A stretch of 54,910 bases of DNA from Steroidobacteraceae bacterium (GTDB lineage: Bacteria > Pseudomonadota > Gammaproteobacteria > Steroidobacterales > Steroidobacteraceae): contig JANWKL010000049.1 in the NCBI GenBank assembly GCA_025451375.1, positions 1 through 54,910 of the forward strand. The letters are read 5' to 3'. A model generated the notes under the pieces. That model made no database searches. It was given only the letters and a program-made list of their open reading frames with translations, and was not told where the DNA came from. Both the position numbers and the translations under genes were made by a program. Positions 52,768-54,910 of this stretch are shown one piece after another; position 1 is the stretch's first letter, and each line of letters opens with the position of its first letter.

Positions 52768-54810
52768 CTAAGCGTTAAGGAGCATCTGCCAGCCGGCGTC
52801 TGGCTGAAAACGTGCGCCATATCGCGCTGCGAGTTCGTTCAGCCGTGCTACGACCACGGCGATCCCGCGGGCGCGGGCGTAGGTGAGGGGGCCGCCGCGA
52901 AACGGCGGGAAGCCGGCGCCGAACAGCACCGCCGCGTCGGCCAGATCGGCATCCGCCACTACGCCCTCGCGCAGGCAGGCGACGCATTCATTCGCCAGCA
53001 CCAGCACCATCCGGTCGGTGAGGTCGGCCGGCGGCACCGCGGCGCCCGCCGGCGGCTTCACCGCTTTGCCATCAGTCCACCGGTAGAACCCTTCGCTGCT
53101 CTTGCGGCCGAATTTTTTTGCGGCGAGCAGTTCATTCAGCCGCGTGATCTGGGTCACCGGCCGCGACAACTCGCGCGCAATGATTTCCCCAACGTGCGAT
53201 GCGACATCCAGCCCCACGACGTCGACCAGTTCAATGGGTCCCATCGGCATGCCGAAATCGGTGGCCGCCTTGTCGATGAGCTCGAGCGGCGTGCCTTCCT
53301 GGGCGCACAGCATGGCTTCGTACATGTAGGGCGTGAGCACGCGGTTCACCATGAAGCCGGGCGCACTGCGGCACTCCAGCGGCAGCTTGTCGATGCGGCG
53401 TGCGAATCCAGTTGCCGTCTCCACCGCAGACTGCTCGGTAGCGGCGGCACGCACGATCTCGATCAGCGGCATGAGCGCCACCGGATTGAAGAAATGCAGA
53501 CCGACGAGGCGCTCGGGTCGTGCGAGTTTCGCCGCCAGGGGTTCGAGCATGATGCTCGAGGTGTTGGTCGCGAGCAGCGCGCCGGGCTTCATGCGCGGCT
53601 CGAGGCGCGCGTAGAGTTCCTGCTTGGCCTCGAGATTCTCGTAAATCGCCTCGATCACGACGTCCGCCTGCGGGACACCCGCGCCGTCCACATCAGCGGT
53701 GAGCCGGGCGCGGGTGGCGGCATTTTTCGCAGGATCCCGCACACGCTTGTCGAACAGTTCAGCCGCGCGCGCAAGTCCGGGCTGAATGAACTCCATGGCG
53801 CGATCCTGCAGCGTGACGGTAAAGCCGCGCAGCGCCGACCATGCCGCGATATCCGCTCCCATGACACCGGCACCCACCACGTGCACGTGCTTTACCTGCG
53901 CGCCGGCCTTGCTGCCACCGGCCTTCAGGCGGTCCTGCAGCAGGAACACGCGCACCAGGTTGCGCGAAGTCGGCGTAGTGAAAAGATGCGCGATCGAGCG
54001 CGCCTCGGCCTCGTATGCGCGCGCGCCGTGCGCGCCGTAGCGTGACCACAGGTCGATCATGGCGTAGGGCGCCGGGTAGTGTGCCCGGGGCGCACGCCGC
54101 GCAACCTGCTTGACGAGCGAGCCGCGCACGAAGGGGCGCACCGGCGCGAAACTCAGGAGCCGCTCGGCAAAGGCAGGGCGGTGACGCGGTGGTGGATTCA
54201 GTACGAGCGCGCGCGCGGCCGTGCGCAGCTCAGCCTCCGGCACCAGCCGGTCGAGAAAACCCTGCTGCAGGGCCTTCTCGCCGCGCACCGGTTTCCCGGT
54301 GAGCATCATCTGCATGGCCGCACGAACCCCGGCGACGCGCACCGAGCGCACCGTGCCGCCGAACCCCGGATGGATCCCCAGCATCACTTCCGGCAGCCCG
54401 AGCGAGAGGCGCTCATCGGCAACGCCCACCCGGTAGTGGCAGGCGAGCGCGAGTTCCAGGCCGCCGCCGAGCGCGAAGCCGTGTATGGCGGCGACGCTCG
54501 GGCAGCGCAGCGCCTCCAGGCGGTCGAATACCTGCTGTCCTGGCCGGATCAGCTGGTAGCCGCTCTGCTCATCAGCGAGGTTCGTGAACTCTTTGATGTC
54601 CGCCCCGGCCACGAAGCCGCTTTTCTTGGCTGAGACTACGATCACCCCGCGCGGCAGGTTCTGCGTAAGCGCAGCGAGCACCGCATTCAGCTCCACGAGT
54701 ACGGCGGCGGAGAGCACGTTGGCAGAGGTGCCCGGCTTGTCGAAGGTCAGCCAGGCGATGCCGTCGGCGTCGCGCTCGGTTTTCCAGGAGCGGGGAGTGT
54801 CGTCAGCCAT
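52768..54810 (-). CDS. Enoyl-CoA hydratase / 3-hydroxyacyl-CoA dehydrogenase (FadJ/FadB-like)
   Basis: Bifunctional beta-oxidation enzyme of 680 residues. The N-terminal hydratase domain has FVAGADIKEF, the oxyanion region HGFALGGGLELALACHYRV and the second catalytic Glu in GLPEVMLGIHPGFGGT. The NAD site VHVVGAGVMGADIAAW begins near residue 307, with LVGLHFFNPVALMPLIEIV (catalytic His) and CRSAPGFMVNRVLTPYM after it. FadJ is nearer in size than FadB. No thiolase partner is visible up to the edge. ETF, encoded at 23816-25503, would take electrons from the acyl-CoA dehydrogenase step of the same pathway. Confidence 0.92.
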   Translation of the reverse strand: MADDTPRSWKTERDADGIAWLTFDKPGTSANVLSAAVLVELNAVLAALTQNLPRGVIVVSAKKSGFVAGADIKEFTNLADEQSGYQLIRPGQQVFDRLEALRCPSVAAIHGFALGGGLELALACHYRVGVADERLSLGLPEVMLGIHPGFGGTVRSVRVAGVRAAMQMMLTGKPVRGEKALQQGFLDRLVPEAELRTAARALVLNPPPRHRPAFAERLLSFAPVRPFVRGSLVKQVARRAPRAHYPAPYAMIDLWSRYGAHGARAYEAEARSIAHLFTTPTSRNLVRVFLLQDRLKAGGSKAGAQVKHVHVVGAGVMGADIAAWSALRGFTVTLQDRAMEFIQPGLARAAELFDKRVRDPAKNAATRARLTADVDGAGVPQADVVIEAIYENLEAKQELYARLEPRMKPGALLATNTSSIMLEPLAAKLARPERLVGLHFFNPVALMPLIEIVRAAATEQSAVETATGFARRIDKLPLECRSAPGFMVNRVLTPYMYEAMLCAQEGTPLELIDKAATDFGMPMGPIELVDVVGLDVASHVGEIIARELSRPVTQITRLNELLAAKKFGRKSSEGFYRWTDGKAVKPPAGAAVPPADLTDRMVLVLANECVACLREGVVADADLADAAVLFGAGFPPFRGGPLTYARARGIAVVVARLNELAARYGARFQPDAGWQMLLNA

Positions 54811-54850
54811 ATGCGCAGCACCCGTAGTCGATGAGACTAATTCATGGGCT

Positions 54851-54910
54851 GAAATCGCTTAGAAGCGATTTCGGCGGACAGTAGTTCCGTTTCCGCCGGC
54901 CAAAGGCGCG
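54851..54910 (-). repeat. Structured intergenic repeat, copy B (cut by the window edge)
   Basis: On the minus strand GCCGGCGGAAACG (54900-54888), seven variable bases, TGTCCGCC (54880-54873) and then the hairpin GAAATCGCTT/AAGCGATTTC (54872-54851). This repeats copy A (8566-8638) with the same spacing. The last hairpin differs in sequence but keeps its pairing (AAATCGC/GCGATTT). The first hairpin is cut off at the window edge. It lies 41 bases upstream of the FadJ-like start codon, between that gene and whatever follows. Confidence 0.7.

Overview
The window is ordinary, gene-dense chromosome from a high-GC gammaproteobacterium. The gene orders point to the Xanthomonadales/Nevskiales side of the class: a TrpR-like regulator in front of hisGDCBHAFI, a tonB-exbB-exbD-exbD run, pabC-mltG-tmk-holB-pilZ, and a fabD-fabG-acpP-fabF cluster. 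No rRNA, tRNA, insertion sequence, prophage or CRISPR array is visible. Species placement is inference from gene content and order only.

Layout. 1-6949 (minus): histidine operon, TrpR-like regulator-hisG-D-C-B-H-A-F-I, the last gene cut by the window edge, with a 24-bp operator-like palindrome before the first gene. 7045-8528 (plus): SAM-I riboswitch with a hairpin that hides the ribosome binding site, then metB. 8566-8638: a structured intergenic repeat that recurs inverted at 54851-54910. 8646-15487 (minus): ilvC-leuA-ilvE-leuC-leuD-leuB, preceded by a 44-codon leader peptide and a transcription attenuator. 15583-18059 (plus): a TMEM175-like channel gene overlapping ilvD. 18349-23801 (plus): tonB-exbB-exbD1-exbD2 followed by two paralogous exported TPR proteins with a peroxiredoxin between them. 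23816-25503 (minus): etfB-etfA. 25543-30448 (plus): oppB-oppC-oppDF and alaA. 30478-36469 (plus): an AddB-like/AddA-like helicase-nuclease pair. 36453-42030 (minus): type II secretion gspG-N. 42097-51544 (plus): rhombosortase, fatty acid synthesis fabD-fabG-acpP-fabF, folate genes pabB-pabC, then mltG-tmk-holB-pilZ. 51573-54810 (minus): a cNMP/rhodanese protein and a FadJ-like beta-oxidation enzyme.

How the parts work together. The first 18 kb is amino-acid biosynthesis under three visible kinds of control: a repressor-type operator (his), a riboswitch (met) and ribosome-mediated attenuation (ilv/leu). Acetolactate synthase is not in the window. Many genes overlap by ATGA/GTGA, so translational coupling is the rule. 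The T2SS genes encode pseudopilins and the inner-membrane L/M/N parts but not GspC-F. The divergent rhombosortase is expected to process GlyGly-CTERM proteins that use T2SS.

Most interesting points: (1) the Ton motor locus with twin TPR proteins that each carry two conserved CX7C cysteine pairs, next to a peroxiredoxin; (2) the complete ilvC attenuator with a 9-bp antiterminator match; (3) the two-copy structured repeat; (4) hisF apparently starting at ATT, with pabB also lacking a normal start at the expected place; (5) overlapping divergent promoters that predict leaderless etfB and oppB mRNAs.
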